A stretch of 9,682 nt of DNA from Gammaproteobacteria bacterium (GTDB taxonomy: Bacteria; Pseudomonadota; Gammaproteobacteria; GCA-001735895), in the NCBI GenBank assembly GCA_024763185.1, contig JANTFY010000070.1, forward strand, positions 1 through 9,682. The letters run 5' to 3'. The position numbers and the translations under genes are program-made. Below, one piece after another: positions 1-6,791 of the stretch. Below the pieces are notes generated by a model, which worked only from the letters and a program-made list of their open reading frames with translations, did no database searches and had not been told where the DNA came from. Within the stretch, counting starts at the first letter, position 1. Each line of letters opens with the position of its first letter.

Positions 1-174
1 CTGGATTATGAATCGGTACAGGGTCTTTCCAATGAGGTTCGCCAGAAGCTGCAGGATGTTCGACCCGCGACTATTGGTCAGGCCGGACGGATTTCAGGTG
101 TCACGCCGGCCGCCATATCGTTGCTACTGGTTCATTTAAAACGTCTGAAGACACCAGTCCAAAAAAGCGCCTGA
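1..174 (+). CDS. mnmG: MnmG (GidA), tRNA uridine-5-carboxymethylaminomethyl modification enzyme, C-terminal end only
   Basis: This is the last 57 codons of a gene whose start lies before the window; it ends with TGA at 172-174. The fragment reads LDYESVQGLSNEVRQKL, then RPATIGQAGRISGVTPAA, then ISLLLVHLK, which matches the conserved C-terminal helical domain of MnmG. From knowledge of the family, MnmG is an FAD protein that works with the GTPase MnmE to install the (carboxymethyl)aminomethyl group on wobble U34 of certain tRNAs in the cytoplasm, and this C-terminal domain contacts MnmE and tRNA. The FAD-binding part is not in view. The stop codon overlaps the rsmG start by one base (TGATG), so the two genes are probably translationally coupled. 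mnmG followed by rsmG is the standard order near oriC in many bacteria. Confidence 0.96.
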   Translation: MDYESVQGLSNEVRQKLQDVRPATIGQAGRISGVTPAAISLLLVHLKRLKTPVQKSA

Positions 175-803
175 TGGTCGCAGAAAAACTTCGTTCGGGC
201 CTCGCTGAGATGCAAATCTCGGCGACCGGAGAGCAAACCAATCAGTTGCATACTTACCTTGAACTGCTGGTCAAATGGAATCAGGCCTATAACCTGACGG
301 CCATCTCCGATCCAACAAAAATGGTGTCTTATCATGTGCTGGATAGCCTGAGTTTGTTTGATCTCATTGAAAATCACGCCAGTTGCCTGGATGTTGGTAC
401 CGGCGCGGGTTTGCCGGGCATCCCCTTGGCCATAATGCGTCCCGAAACTCACTGGGTGTTGCTTGACAGCAATGGAAAAAAAACCCGTTTCGTGCAGCAG
501 GTGATTGCATCCTGTCGCTTAAGCAATGTTAAAGTTGTGCAGTCGAGAGTTCAGGATTATCATGCGGATTCTTTATTCGATATCATTGTCAGTCGGGCCT
601 ACGCTTCGGTAGAAGATTTTATCGCTTCGGTGAATCATCTCTGGCACAAGGATAAAATATTGATAACCATGAAAACCGAAATGAGTTCGCCTGAACGAGA
701 GGCGCTTGCTTCGTTGCCTTACAAGGTAGAGGTCACCCCGATAACAGTGCCGGGCATTGATGAAAAACGCAGCCTGGTTTTGATACAGCGACAAAATACA
801 TGA
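174..803 (+). CDS. rsmG: RsmG (GidB), 16S rRNA (guanine-527-N7) methyltransferase
   Basis: A protein of 209 residues, close to the 207 of E. coli RsmG. It transfers a methyl group from S-adenosylmethionine to N7 of G527 in 16S rRNA; loss of this methylation gives low-level streptomycin resistance in studied bacteria. Visible landmarks are KWNQAYNLTAI (residues 34-44), HVLDSLS (54-60), the SAM-binding loop DVGTGAGLPGIPLAI (73-87), LLDSNGKKTRFVQQV (96-110) and the IVSRAYASVEDF segment (138-149), all typical of the family. The ATG at 174 overlaps the mnmG stop by one base, and I see no convincing Shine-Dalgarno sequence, so translation probably depends on coupling to mnmG. The 3' end overlaps the parA start by four bases (ATGA at 800-803). 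An in-frame M at residue 13 is a less likely start because the family normally has this N-terminal helix. Confidence 0.97.
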   Translation: MVAEKLRSGLAEMQISATGEQTNQLHTYLELLVKWNQAYNLTAISDPTKMVSYHVLDSLSLFDLIENHASCLDVGTGAGLPGIPLAIMRPETHWVLLDSNGKKTRFVQQVIASCRLSNVKVVQSRVQDYHADSLFDIIVSRAYASVEDFIASVNHLWHKDKILITMKTEMSSPEREALASLPYKVEVTPITVPGIDEKRSLVLIQRQNT

Positions 804-1582
804 GTAAAACCATAACCATAGCCAATCAGAAAGGTGGTGTTGGCAAGACCACGACTTGCGTCAACCTGGCCGCCTCACTGGCAGCTACTCGACGTAAGGT
901 GTTGTTGATCGACATGGATCCGCAGGGAAATGCGACCATGGGTAGCGGCGTGGATAAAAATGAGCTGGATACCAGTGTTTGTGACGTGTTGCTCGGTGAT
1001 CGTACGGTTGAACAGGCATTGCTGAAATCAGATGCCGGATTCGACTTGTTGCCGGCCAATGGCGACTTGACGGCCGCTGAAGTGCAGCTGATGAATAAAA
1101 TCGGTCGTGAACGCCAGTTATTTCTCGCGCTGGAAAAAGTAAAGGATGAGTATGATTATATCCTGATCGACTGCCCGCCTTCGCTGAACATGCTGACCGT
1201 GAATGCGTTGGTCGCGGCCAGTGGCGTGGTGATTCCGATGCAATGTGAATATTACGCCCTGGAAGGCTTAACGGCCTTGCTGGATACCATTGAGCAGATT
1301 CGTATCAGTGTCAATCCGCGCATCAAGGTTGAAGGCCTGTTGCGCACGATGTACGACCCGCGCAATAACCTGTCCAATGATGTGTCCAGTGAGTTGGTCG
1401 AACATTTTGGCGACCGCGTTTACCGCACCGTTATTCCACGTAATATTCGACTGGCTGAAGCGCCCAGTTTTGGCCAGCCAATTTTGCAATATGATAAAAA
1501 CTCCAGGGGCTCGATGGCTTACCTGGCCCTGGCCGGCGAGGTGTTAAGACGCGATGCCAAGCAGGATCATTACGTAAACTAG
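800..1582 (+). CDS. parA: ParA (Soj) chromosome-partitioning ATPase
   Basis: A 260-residue P-loop ATPase of the ParA/MinD family, of usual size for a chromosomal ParA without an N-terminal DNA-binding domain. It shows the deviant Walker A motif KGGVGKTT (residues 11-18, with the signature first lysine K11), the A' motif LLIDMDPQGN (35-44, D40) and the Walker B motif ILIDCPPS (121-128, D124), followed by the conserved IPRNIRLAEAPS segment. In the family, ATP-bound dimers coat the nucleoid non-specifically and are released when ParB stimulates hydrolysis, which moves the origin region. The start ATG lies inside the rsmG stop overlap (ATGA), which indicates coupling. parB follows after 8 bases. 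The position next to mnmG/rsmG and before the atp operon marks this as the chromosomal rather than a plasmid system. Confidence 0.97.
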   Translation: MSKTITIANQKGGVGKTTTCVNLAASLAATRRKVLLIDMDPQGNATMGSGVDKNELDTSVCDVLLGDRTVEQALLKSDAGFDLLPANGDLTAAEVQLMNKIGRERQLFLALEKVKDEYDYILIDCPPSLNMLTVNALVAASGVVIPMQCEYYALEGLTALLDTIEQIRISVNPRIKVEGLLRTMYDPRNNLSNDVSSELVEHFGDRVYRTVIPRNIRLAEAPSFGQPILQYDKNSRGSMAYLALAGEVLRRDAKQDHYVN

Positions 1583-1590
1583 GCCCTGAT

Positions 1591-2463
1591 ATGACAGCAA
1601 AGAAAAAAAGACTGGGCCGTGGTCTCGGTTCGTTAATTGGCAATGTGCAGGAAGTGACCGAGGCAAGTCCTGAAGAAATTGCCGGCGGGTTAACCGAACT
1701 GCCGGTCGACAAGATCCAGCGTGGAGAATACCAGCCACGTAAGGTTTTCGATGAAGAGGCCTTGCAGGAACTGGCCAATTCCATATCCGCCCAGGGAGTG
1801 GTGCAGCCGATAGTGGTAAGAAAAGAAGGCTCACATTATGAGTTGATTGCCGGTGAGCGTCGATGGCGCGCCTCACAACTGGCCGGTTTGCAAACCATTC
1901 CGGCGGTGATCAAGCAAATTGATACCAAATCCGCAGCCGCAATCGCTTTAATCGAAAATATCCAGCGAGAGGATTTGAATCCCCTGGAAGAGGCCAATGC
2001 GTTACAACGTCTGATTGATGATTTTGATTTGACCCACATGCAGGTTGCCGAGGCCGTGGGTCGTTCGCGTGTGGCGGTCAGTAACCTGTTGCGCTTGCTG
2101 GAACTGGCAAACCCCGTCAAGGAGTTGGTAAACAAGGCCTTGTTGAGCATGGGGCATGCGCGCGCGTTACTGGCGCTGGTTGAGCATGATCAACCGGAAA
2201 TTGCACGGGTGGTGGTTAACCGGGGGCTTTCGGTACGCGAAACGGAAGCCCTGATCAAAAAGACCCTGGCGCCACATCCGTCAAAACAGGCCAAAACGCA
2301 AGTGGATCCTGATATCCAGCGGCTTGAGCAGCAAATCAGTGAAAACCTGTGTGCTGATGTGAAAATCAAACCGGGCAAGAAGGGTGCAGGGCAGCTGGTC
2401 ATTCATTACCATAACAATGATGAGCTGGACGGGATATTGCAGCACCTGAATGCGCCGGGATGA
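1591..2463 (+). CDS. parB: ParB (Spo0J/Noc family) chromosome-partitioning CTPase and DNA-binding protein
   Basis: A 290-residue protein with the full chromosomal ParB architecture. The N-terminal tip LGRGLGSLI (residues 8-16) is the segment that in this family contacts ParA and stimulates its ATPase. The CTP-binding domain has QPRKVF (48-53) and GERRWRA (88-94, the GERRxR motif), then ENIQREDLNPLEEA (122-135). A helix-turn-helix for parS recognition lies at about 147-172 (MQVAEAVGRSRVAVSNLLRL), and a C-terminal dimerisation domain at about 242-286. ParB loads at parS, spreads as a CTP-dependent clamp and recruits SMC. The ATG at 1591 is preferred because LGRGLGSLI belongs at the extreme N-terminus; the ribosome binding site is weak, so coupling to parA 8 bases upstream is likely. 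No canonical parS site is visible in the window. Confidence 0.97.
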   Translation: MTAKKKRLGRGLGSLIGNVQEVTEASPEEIAGGLTELPVDKIQRGEYQPRKVFDEEALQELANSISAQGVVQPIVVRKEGSHYELIAGERRWRASQLAGLQTIPAVIKQIDTKSAAAIALIENIQREDLNPLEEANALQRLIDDFDLTHMQVAEAVGRSRVAVSNLLRLLELANPVKELVNKALLSMGHARALLALVEHDQPEIARVVVNRGLSVRETEALIKKTLAPHPSKQAKTQVDPDIQRLEQQISENLCADVKIKPGKKGAGQLVIHYHNNDELDGILQHLNAPG

Positions 2464-2479
2464 GTTACATGAAGTTCCG

Positions 2480-2499
2480 CTTAATTAATCCAGATTAAG
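2480..2499. repeat. Short inverted repeat after parB
   Basis: CTTAAT (2480-2485) and ATTAAG (2494-2499) are exact inverted copies separated by 8 bases, 17 bases after the parB stop. The stem is six mostly A:T pairs and no T-run follows directly, so it is too weak for a standard intrinsic terminator. It could be a protein-binding site or chance in an AT-rich stretch. Confidence 0.35.
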
Positions 2500-2545
2500 A
2501 AATTCAAAATCTTTTAATTGATGGTTATATTTATTGATTGGCGGA

Positions 2546-2574
2546 TTGATTCTTTATTAATAACTCCTTATACT
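2546..2574 (+). promoter_or_regulatory. Predicted sigma70 promoter of the atp operon
   Basis: A -35 element TTGATT (2546-2551, four of six consensus bases) and a -10 element TATACT (2569-2574, five of six) are separated by the optimal 17 bases. The stretch upstream is AT-rich and could act as an UP element. The expected transcript start is about 2580-2582, giving a leader of roughly 30 bases before the atpI ATG at 2610. Its position just before the first gene of a highly expressed operon supports it. This is a motif reading, not a mapped start. Confidence 0.7.
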
Positions 2575-2575
2575 C

Positions 2576-2598
2576 TGCCCCGCATTGATTGGGGTGCA
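2576..2598. repeat. Imperfect inverted repeat at the predicted atp transcript start
   Basis: CCCC (2578-2581) and GGGG (2591-2594) are inverted copies flanking a 9-base loop. Allowing one bulged T at 2595, pairing can instead extend to TGC (2576-2578) with GCA (2596-2598). The repeat straddles the predicted +1 site, so it is more likely an operator-like DNA feature, or chance, than a full hairpin in the mRNA. Confidence 0.35.
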
Positions 2599-2609
2599 GC
2601 TGTAAAATC

Positions 2610-2990
2610 ATGCCAGCAGTGACGCTGACTATGAAGTCCTACATCCTGCTCTTACTGGTTGTTCAGTTGATAACGATGCTGGTGTTTATGGCGTCGGTTT
2701 TTGTTTTTCATCTGGGTGATATAGTATCAGCCTTAAGCGGATGTCTGGCGAGTATTATCCCCAGTCTCTATTTCAGTTATAAAATGTCGCGGCAAGCTAA
2801 CAATAAAAATGCTTCGGCCTGGCTGGGATATGCATACCGGGCTGACATTGGTAAATGGGTAATGGCAGGTATTATTTTCGCGCTATTATTTACCTCGGGT
2901 TATCAATGGGATCCCCTAATACTATTTGTTGGATATTTGCTGGTGCAAATTTCCGGCATTTTCGTACCAATTTTTGAAAAAGGTAATTAG
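2610..2990 (+). CDS. atpI: AtpI, F1Fo ATP synthase accessory/assembly membrane protein (subunit I)
   Basis: With the ATG at 2610 the product has 126 residues, the same length as E. coli AtpI. It is very hydrophobic, with four likely membrane segments at about residues 11-33, 36-55, 79-96 and 102-121, and a hydrophilic loop containing SRQANNKNAS between the second and third. Sequence identity to characterised AtpI is low, as is usual for this subunit; the call rests on its position as first gene of the atp operon, its size and its topology. AtpI is reported to help c-ring assembly and is not part of the final enzyme. The start is uncertain: an in-frame TTG at 2589 adds seven residues but would leave almost no leader after the predicted promoter, and an ATG at 2631 removes seven. 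None has a good ribosome binding site, which fits the weak translation known for E. coli atpI. atpB starts 6 bases after the stop. Confidence 0.88.
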   Translation: MPAVTLTMKSYILLLLVVQLITMLVFMASVFVFHLGDIVSALSGCLASIIPSLYFSYKMSRQANNKNASAWLGYAYRADIGKWVMAGIIFALLFTSGYQWDPLILFVGYLLVQISGIFVPIFEKGN

Positions 2991-2996
2991 TCAGCA

Positions 2997-3839
2997 ATGG
3001 CAGGTAGTTACGAAACATCCGGCGAGTATATCAAGCATCACTTAACCAACCTGGTTTATGGGCAGAAAGCTGATGGAAGCTGGGGTATCGCACACAGTGC
3101 TGAAGAAATTGCTGATATGGGTTTCTGGTCCATAAACCTGGACTCCATGGCTTTTTCAATTGGTCTCGGTGTTCTGTTTCTATGGTTCTTCCGTAAAATT
3201 GCAGTAAAAGCCTCGGTCGAAACGCCCGCAGGTTGGCAGAACTTCGTCGAAATGCTGGTTGAATTTATCGATGAGTCGGTGCGCGGTTCTTTTTCCGGCA
3301 AGAATGATCTGATTGCACCGTTATCGCTGACCATCTTTGTGTGGATTTTCCTGATGAACCTGATGGATCTGGTTGCGGTAGACCACATTCCATGGCTGGC
3401 CAGCATGATCGGTATACCTTACCTCAAAATTGTGCCTTCTACTGACCCCAATGTGACCTTTGGTTTGTCATTGGCCGTGTTTGCCCTGGTGCTTTATTAC
3501 AGTTTCAAGATGAAAGGTGCGGGCGGCTTTTTCGCTGAGCTTGCATTTCATCCTTTCCCCAAATTCCTGATGCCGGTCAATCTGTTATTGGAAGGCGTCA
3601 CGCTTATTGCAAAACCTATCTCTCTCGCATTACGTCTGTTTGGTAACATGTATGCGGGCGAAATGATATTCATACTGATAGCTCTGATGTACAGTGGTGG
3701 CTGGATATTGGGGATATTTGGTGGATTTTTACAATTGGGCTGGGCAATCTTCCATATCCTGATCATTACTTTGCAGGCGTTTATCTTTATGACGCTGACC
3801 ATTGTTTATCTGGATATGGCATCCCAGGAATCACACTAG
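2997..3839 (+). CDS. atpB: AtpB, F1Fo ATP synthase subunit a (proton channel)
   Basis: A 280-residue integral membrane protein of the Fo sector that forms the two proton half-channels against the c-ring. The essential arginine lies in LALRLFGNMYAGE as R213, equivalent to E. coli R210. E222, H253 and Q260 correspond to E. coli E219, H245 and Q252, and IFHILIITLQAFIFM (251-265) is almost identical to E. coli. The N-terminus (SGEYIKHHLTNL, GSWGIAHSAEE) resembles Pseudomonas subunit a, and the length slightly exceeds the 271 of E. coli. Membrane segments are visible around residues 50-68, 109-126, 153-171, 206-235 and 244-272. The ATG at 2997 sits 6 bases after the atpI stop with no clear Shine-Dalgarno sequence, which suggests coupling to atpI. 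Nothing essential is missing. Confidence 0.98.
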   Translation: MAGSYETSGEYIKHHLTNLVYGQKADGSWGIAHSAEEIADMGFWSINLDSMAFSIGLGVLFLWFFRKIAVKASVETPAGWQNFVEMLVEFIDESVRGSFSGKNDLIAPLSLTIFVWIFLMNLMDLVAVDHIPWLASMIGIPYLKIVPSTDPNVTFGLSLAVFALVLYYSFKMKGAGGFFAELAFHPFPKFLMPVNLLLEGVTLIAKPISLALRLFGNMYAGEMIFILIALMYSGGWILGIFGGFLQLGWAIFHILIITLQAFIFMTLTIVYLDMASQESH

Positions 3840-3878
3840 TTTATTTTTAATTTGTTTTTGATCTATTAGGAGACATTC
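3840..3878 (+). promoter_or_regulatory. U-rich translation initiation region of atpE
   Basis: The atpB-atpE gap is strongly T-rich, with runs TTATTTTT and GTTTTTG, and ends in a near-perfect Shine-Dalgarno sequence AGGAGA (3868-3873), whose AGGAG core lies 6 bases before the atpE ATG. In E. coli a comparable U-rich leader is the known translational enhancer that raises subunit c synthesis to meet the roughly 10:1 need over other Fo subunits. The same role is inferred here from position and composition. Confidence 0.6.
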
Positions 3879-4115
3879 ATGGAATCTGCTCTGCTTTATA
3901 TTGCTGGCGCTATTATGATGGGCCTGGGTGCATTGGGTGCCGCAGTTGGTATCGGTGTTTTAGGTGGTCGCTTTCTGGAAGGCGCTGCACGTCAGCCTGA
4001 ACTTATTCCAATGTTGCGTACACAATTCTTTATCGTGATGGGCCTGGTTGACGCGGTTCCCATGATTGCTGTTGGTCTGGCCATGTACGTCATGTTCGCT
4101 GTTGTCGGTGCTTAA
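3879..4115 (+). CDS. atpE: AtpE, F1Fo ATP synthase subunit c (proteolipid ring)
   Basis: A 78-residue hairpin of two membrane helices, one residue shorter than E. coli subunit c. Helix 1 carries the glycine-rich packing motif GALGAAVGIGVLGGRF (residues 17-32), the polar loop is RQPELIP (38-44, with R38, Q39 and P40 facing F1), and helix 2 contains VMGLVDAVPMIAVGL (53-67). D58 is the proton-carrying carboxylate, equivalent to E. coli D61. The residues around it match proton-type rings, without the Gln/Glu and Ser/Thr ligand pattern of sodium-coupled c-rings, so proton coupling is inferred. The strongest ribosome binding site in the first half of the operon and a U-rich leader precede it, in keeping with the need for many copies per enzyme. 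A gap of 52 bases separates it from atpF and includes the palindrome GTTTAAAC at 4141. Confidence 0.98.
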   Translation: MESALLYIAGAIMMGLGALGAAVGIGVLGGRFLEGAARQPELIPMLRTQFFIVMGLVDAVPMIAVGLAMYVMFAVVGA

Positions 4116-4167
4116 AACCTTAGGCCTGAATACGAAATACGTTTAAACACGATTTGAGGACAGCAAT

Positions 4168-4638
4168 ATGAATTTCAATGCAACATTAATTGGACAGACG
4201 ATTACTTTTATCGTGTTTGTCTGGTTCTGCATGAAATATATCTGGCCACCGTTAATGGCTGCACTGGAAGCGCGCAAAACCCGCATCGCTGATGGCCTTG
4301 CGGCGGCTGAAAGAGGGCAGAAAGATCTCGAGCTGGCCAAATCCAGGATTGGCGATAATCTGAAAGAAGCCAAGGCGCAGGCTCAGGATATCATCAACCA
4401 GGCGCACAGACGTGCCAATGAAATGGTGGATGAAGCCAAGGAAGCCGCTCGTGAAGAAGCCGAAAAAATCAAGGCAGCGGCCACCTCGGACATTGATCAG
4501 CAAATTAATGCGGCGCGTGAACAATTGCGTAAGGAAGTATCCGGCATTGCACTGGCTGGAGCTGAACAGATATTGCAACGCGAGATCAATGCTGAAGCTC
4601 ATGGCAAGGTGCTTGATGACTTAATGGCGCAGATCTAG
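4168..4638 (+). CDS. atpF: AtpF, F1Fo ATP synthase subunit b (peripheral stalk)
   Basis: A 156-residue protein, exactly the E. coli length. One N-terminal membrane helix (about residues 4-22, with C21 and the KYIWPPLM hinge at 23-30) anchors it, R36 matches the conserved arginine of E. coli, and the rest is a long charged helix rich in Ala, Glu, Lys and Gln (about 32-135). That helix forms the parallel dimeric coiled coil that holds the catalytic head against rotation. The C-terminus (ALAGAEQILQREI, then VLDDLMAQI) is the part that binds subunit delta. Only one b gene is present, so a homodimer is expected rather than the b/b' pair of phototrophs. A clear Shine-Dalgarno sequence GAGGA (4156-4160) lies 7 bases before the ATG. 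Confidence 0.98.
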   Translation: MNFNATLIGQTITFIVFVWFCMKYIWPPLMAALEARKTRIADGLAAAERGQKDLELAKSRIGDNLKEAKAQAQDIINQAHRRANEMVDEAKEAAREEAEKIKAAATSDIDQQINAAREQLRKEVSGIALAGAEQILQREINAEAHGKVLDDLMAQI

Positions 4639-4646
4639 GTTTTACT

Positions 4647-5198
4647 ATGTCAGAATTTGAAACGGTCGCCCGCCCCTATTCCAAAGCCCTGTACGAACTG
4701 GCCACTGAACAGAACAAATTGCAGTTCTGGTCTGATGTGCTGCAACTGGGTGCCTCCATCGCAAATGATGAGGGTGTGAAGGTCATGGCTGCATCGCCTG
4801 CAGTGTTAACTTCGCAACTGGCTGAGCTGTTTATTGGCGTGATGGGTGACACGGCCGGTGGCCCGGAAATGACGCCAGAGGTTAAAAATCTGATTTTACT
4901 GTTGGCTGAGAACGAGCGCTTGCTTGCTCTGCCCGATATTTACCAGGGTTATGAAACCTATAAGCAGGCTGCTCAGGGTTCGATAGAAGTCCAGGTGACC
5001 TCGGCTAGAAAACTAACTGCCAACCAGGAAAAACAGATGGCTGAAAGTATGAAACAAAAGCTGGGCAAAGAGGTGACTATCGTGTCTGAAATTGACCAGT
5101 CATTGATAGCAGGTGCCATTATTCATGCGGGTGACCTGGTGATCGATGGTTCGGCACGCGGGCGCCTGAACAAGATGAAGTCACTGTTGAACAAATAA
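4647..5198 (+). CDS. atpH: AtpH, F1Fo ATP synthase subunit delta
   Basis: A 183-residue soluble protein, slightly longer than E. coli delta (177). The N-terminus ETVARPYSKALYELA (residues 5-19) is the conserved start of the six-helix bundle that binds the N-termini of the alpha subunits. The middle ETYKQAAQGSIEVQVTSA and the C-terminal VIDGSARGRLNKMK are the usual landmarks of the part that joins subunit b. It acts at the top of the F1 head as the link between stator stalk and catalytic hexamer. The gene begins 8 bases after atpF with only a weak AGG at 4637-4639, so coupling to atpF is likely. Confidence 0.97.
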   Translation: MSEFETVARPYSKALYELATEQNKLQFWSDVLQLGASIANDEGVKVMAASPAVLTSQLAELFIGVMGDTAGGPEMTPEVKNLILLLAENERLLALPDIYQGYETYKQAAQGSIEVQVTSARKLTANQEKQMAESMKQKLGKEVTIVSEIDQSLIAGAIIHAGDLVIDGSARGRLNKMKSLLNK

Positions 5199-5229
5199 CA
5201 CAGAATTAAATTTATTACGGGATAACGCT

Positions 5230-6771
5230 ATGCAACTTAATCCGTCAGAAATTAGCGAACTGATAAAAGAGCGCATCAAGAATTTTGAAAGCGCGGCAGA
5301 AGCTAGAACAGAGGGTACTGTCGTCAGTCTGACCGATGGTATCGCACGAATCCATGGTTTGGCGGATGTCATGTCCGGCGAAATGATTGAATTTCCCGGT
5401 GACACTTATGGCATGGCCCTCAACCTTGAAAGGGATTCTGTCGGTGCTGTAATACTGGGTTCCTATACCCATCTGTCCGAAGGTGATACCGCTAAATGTA
5501 CTGGTCGAATTCTCGAGGTTCCTGTCGGTGAATCACTACTGGGGCGTGTTGTTAACTCACTGGGACAGGCTATAGACGGCAAAGGATCGATTGAAAGCAA
5601 AGACTTTTCCCCGATTGAAAAGGTTGCCCCCGGCGTTATCGAGAGAAAGTCGGTCGACCAGCCGGTACAAAGCGGCCTGAAGGCGATCGATGCGATGGTT
5701 CCAGTTGGCCGGGGCCAGCGTGAGTTGATAATTGGTGATCGCCAGACCGGTAAATCTGCGGTGGCTATCGATGCCATCATCAACCAGAAAGGCACTGGCG
5801 TTAAATGTATTTACGTGGCGGTTGGACAGAAAGCCTCAACCATATCCAACGTGGTGCGTAAACTGGAAGAGCACGACGCAATGGCGCACACCATCGTGGT
5901 GGCAGCCAGTGCTTCGGATTCTGCAGCGATGCAGTACATAGCGCCCTACTCAGGCTGTTCAATGGGTGAATACTTCCGTGACCGTGGTGAAGATGCCCTG
6001 ATTGTTTATGACGATCTGACCAAGCAGGCCTGGGCCTATCGTCAGGTTTCCCTGTTGCTGCGTCGTCCGCCGGGTCGTGAAGCTTATCCGGGTGATGTGT
6101 TCTACCTGCATTCTCGTTTACTTGAACGTTCGGCTCGCGTTAACGAGGAATACGTTGAGAAATTCACCGACGGTAAGGTCAAGGGCAAGACCGGTTCACT
6201 CACTGCGCTGCCGATCATCGAAACCCAGGGCGGTGACGTTTCGGCTTTCGTACCGACCAACGTTATTTCCATTACCGATGGACAGATATTCCTCGAATCT
6301 GATTTATTTAATGCCGGTATCCGGCCTGCGATTAACGCCGGTCTCTCCGTTTCCCGTGTCGGTGGATCGGCACAGACCAAGATCATCAAGAAGCTCGGTG
6401 GTGGTGTTCGTCTGGCACTTGCCCAGTATCGTGAATTGGCCGCTTTCTCACAATTTGCATCGGATCTGGATGAAGCCACCCGTAAGCAGCTGGAACGTGG
6501 TCAACGGGTAACAGAACTGATGAAACAAAGCCAGTATGCCCCATTATCGGTGGCCGACATGGCGCTATCCCTGTATGCCGCCAACGAGGGTTACCTGGAT
6601 GATGTGGAAGTGGCCAAAGTGGTTGCTTTTGAAGCGGCCTTACATGCTCATGTGAAGTCAAACAACGCTGAATTACTGGATAAAATCAATGAATCGGGTG
6701 ATTTCAATGATGAAATTGAAAAAGGCATGAAGGCTGCGATTGAAGGCTTCAAGGCAAACGGTGTTTATTAA
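5230..6771 (+). CDS. atpA: AtpA, F1Fo ATP synthase subunit alpha
   Basis: A 513-residue protein, exactly the E. coli length and collinear with it. It forms the alternating alpha3beta3 head and carries the non-catalytic nucleotide sites. Visible are the beta-barrel domain (about residues 25-95), the P-loop GDRQTGKS (169-176, with K175), the Walker B region ALIVYDD (256-262), LLLRRPPGREAYPGD (275-289) and SVSRVGGSAQ (373-382), in which R376 is the arginine finger that reaches the catalytic site of the adjacent beta subunit. A C-terminal helical domain follows. Start choice is supported by the family N-terminus MQLNPSEISELIK, which binds delta, and by GGGA (5219-5222), 7 bases before the ATG. 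atpG follows after 20 bases. No key residue is altered. Confidence 0.99.
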   Translation: MQLNPSEISELIKERIKNFESAAEARTEGTVVSLTDGIARIHGLADVMSGEMIEFPGDTYGMALNLERDSVGAVILGSYTHLSEGDTAKCTGRILEVPVGESLLGRVVNSLGQAIDGKGSIESKDFSPIEKVAPGVIERKSVDQPVQSGLKAIDAMVPVGRGQRELIIGDRQTGKSAVAIDAIINQKGTGVKCIYVAVGQKASTISNVVRKLEEHDAMAHTIVVAASASDSAAMQYIAPYSGCSMGEYFRDRGEDALIVYDDLTKQAWAYRQVSLLLRRPPGREAYPGDVFYLHSRLLERSARVNEEYVEKFTDGKVKGKTGSLTALPIIETQGGDVSAFVPTNVISITDGQIFLESDLFNAGIRPAINAGLSVSRVGGSAQTKIIKKLGGGVRLALAQYRELAAFSQFASDLDEATRKQLERGQRVTELMKQSQYAPLSVADMALSLYAANEGYLDDVEVAKVVAFEAALHAHVKSNNAELLDKINESGDFNDEIEKGMKAAIEGFKANGVY

Positions 6772-6791
6772 GAGCTGACTGAGACTCTATT

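Larger units (their letters stand above)
2464..2609. other. AT-rich parB-atpI intergenic region
   Basis: The 146 bases between parB and the preferred atpI start are clearly richer in A and T than the genes on either side. They hold a small inverted repeat (CTTAAT at 2480-2485 and ATTAAG at 2494-2499), four ATTGAT copies (2517, 2533, 2545 and 2584), a sigma70-like promoter and a CCCC/GGGG inverted repeat at the predicted transcript start. I see no GC-rich hairpin followed by a T-run, so transcription from parAB may continue into the atp genes. No open reading frame or RNA gene is recognisable here. Confidence 0.8.

Noticed and set aside
1434..1449. TATTCCACGTAATATT in parA as a parS site
   Set aside because: It shares CACGT and a few flanking bases with the parS consensus TGTTTCACGTGAAACA but misses the symmetric right half. 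It also encodes the conserved IPRNI segment of ParA, which explains the similarity.
2464..2520. Intrinsic terminator after parB
   Set aside because: The inverted repeats here (such as CTTAAT/ATTAAG) are short and A:T-rich, with no T-run directly after a stable stem.
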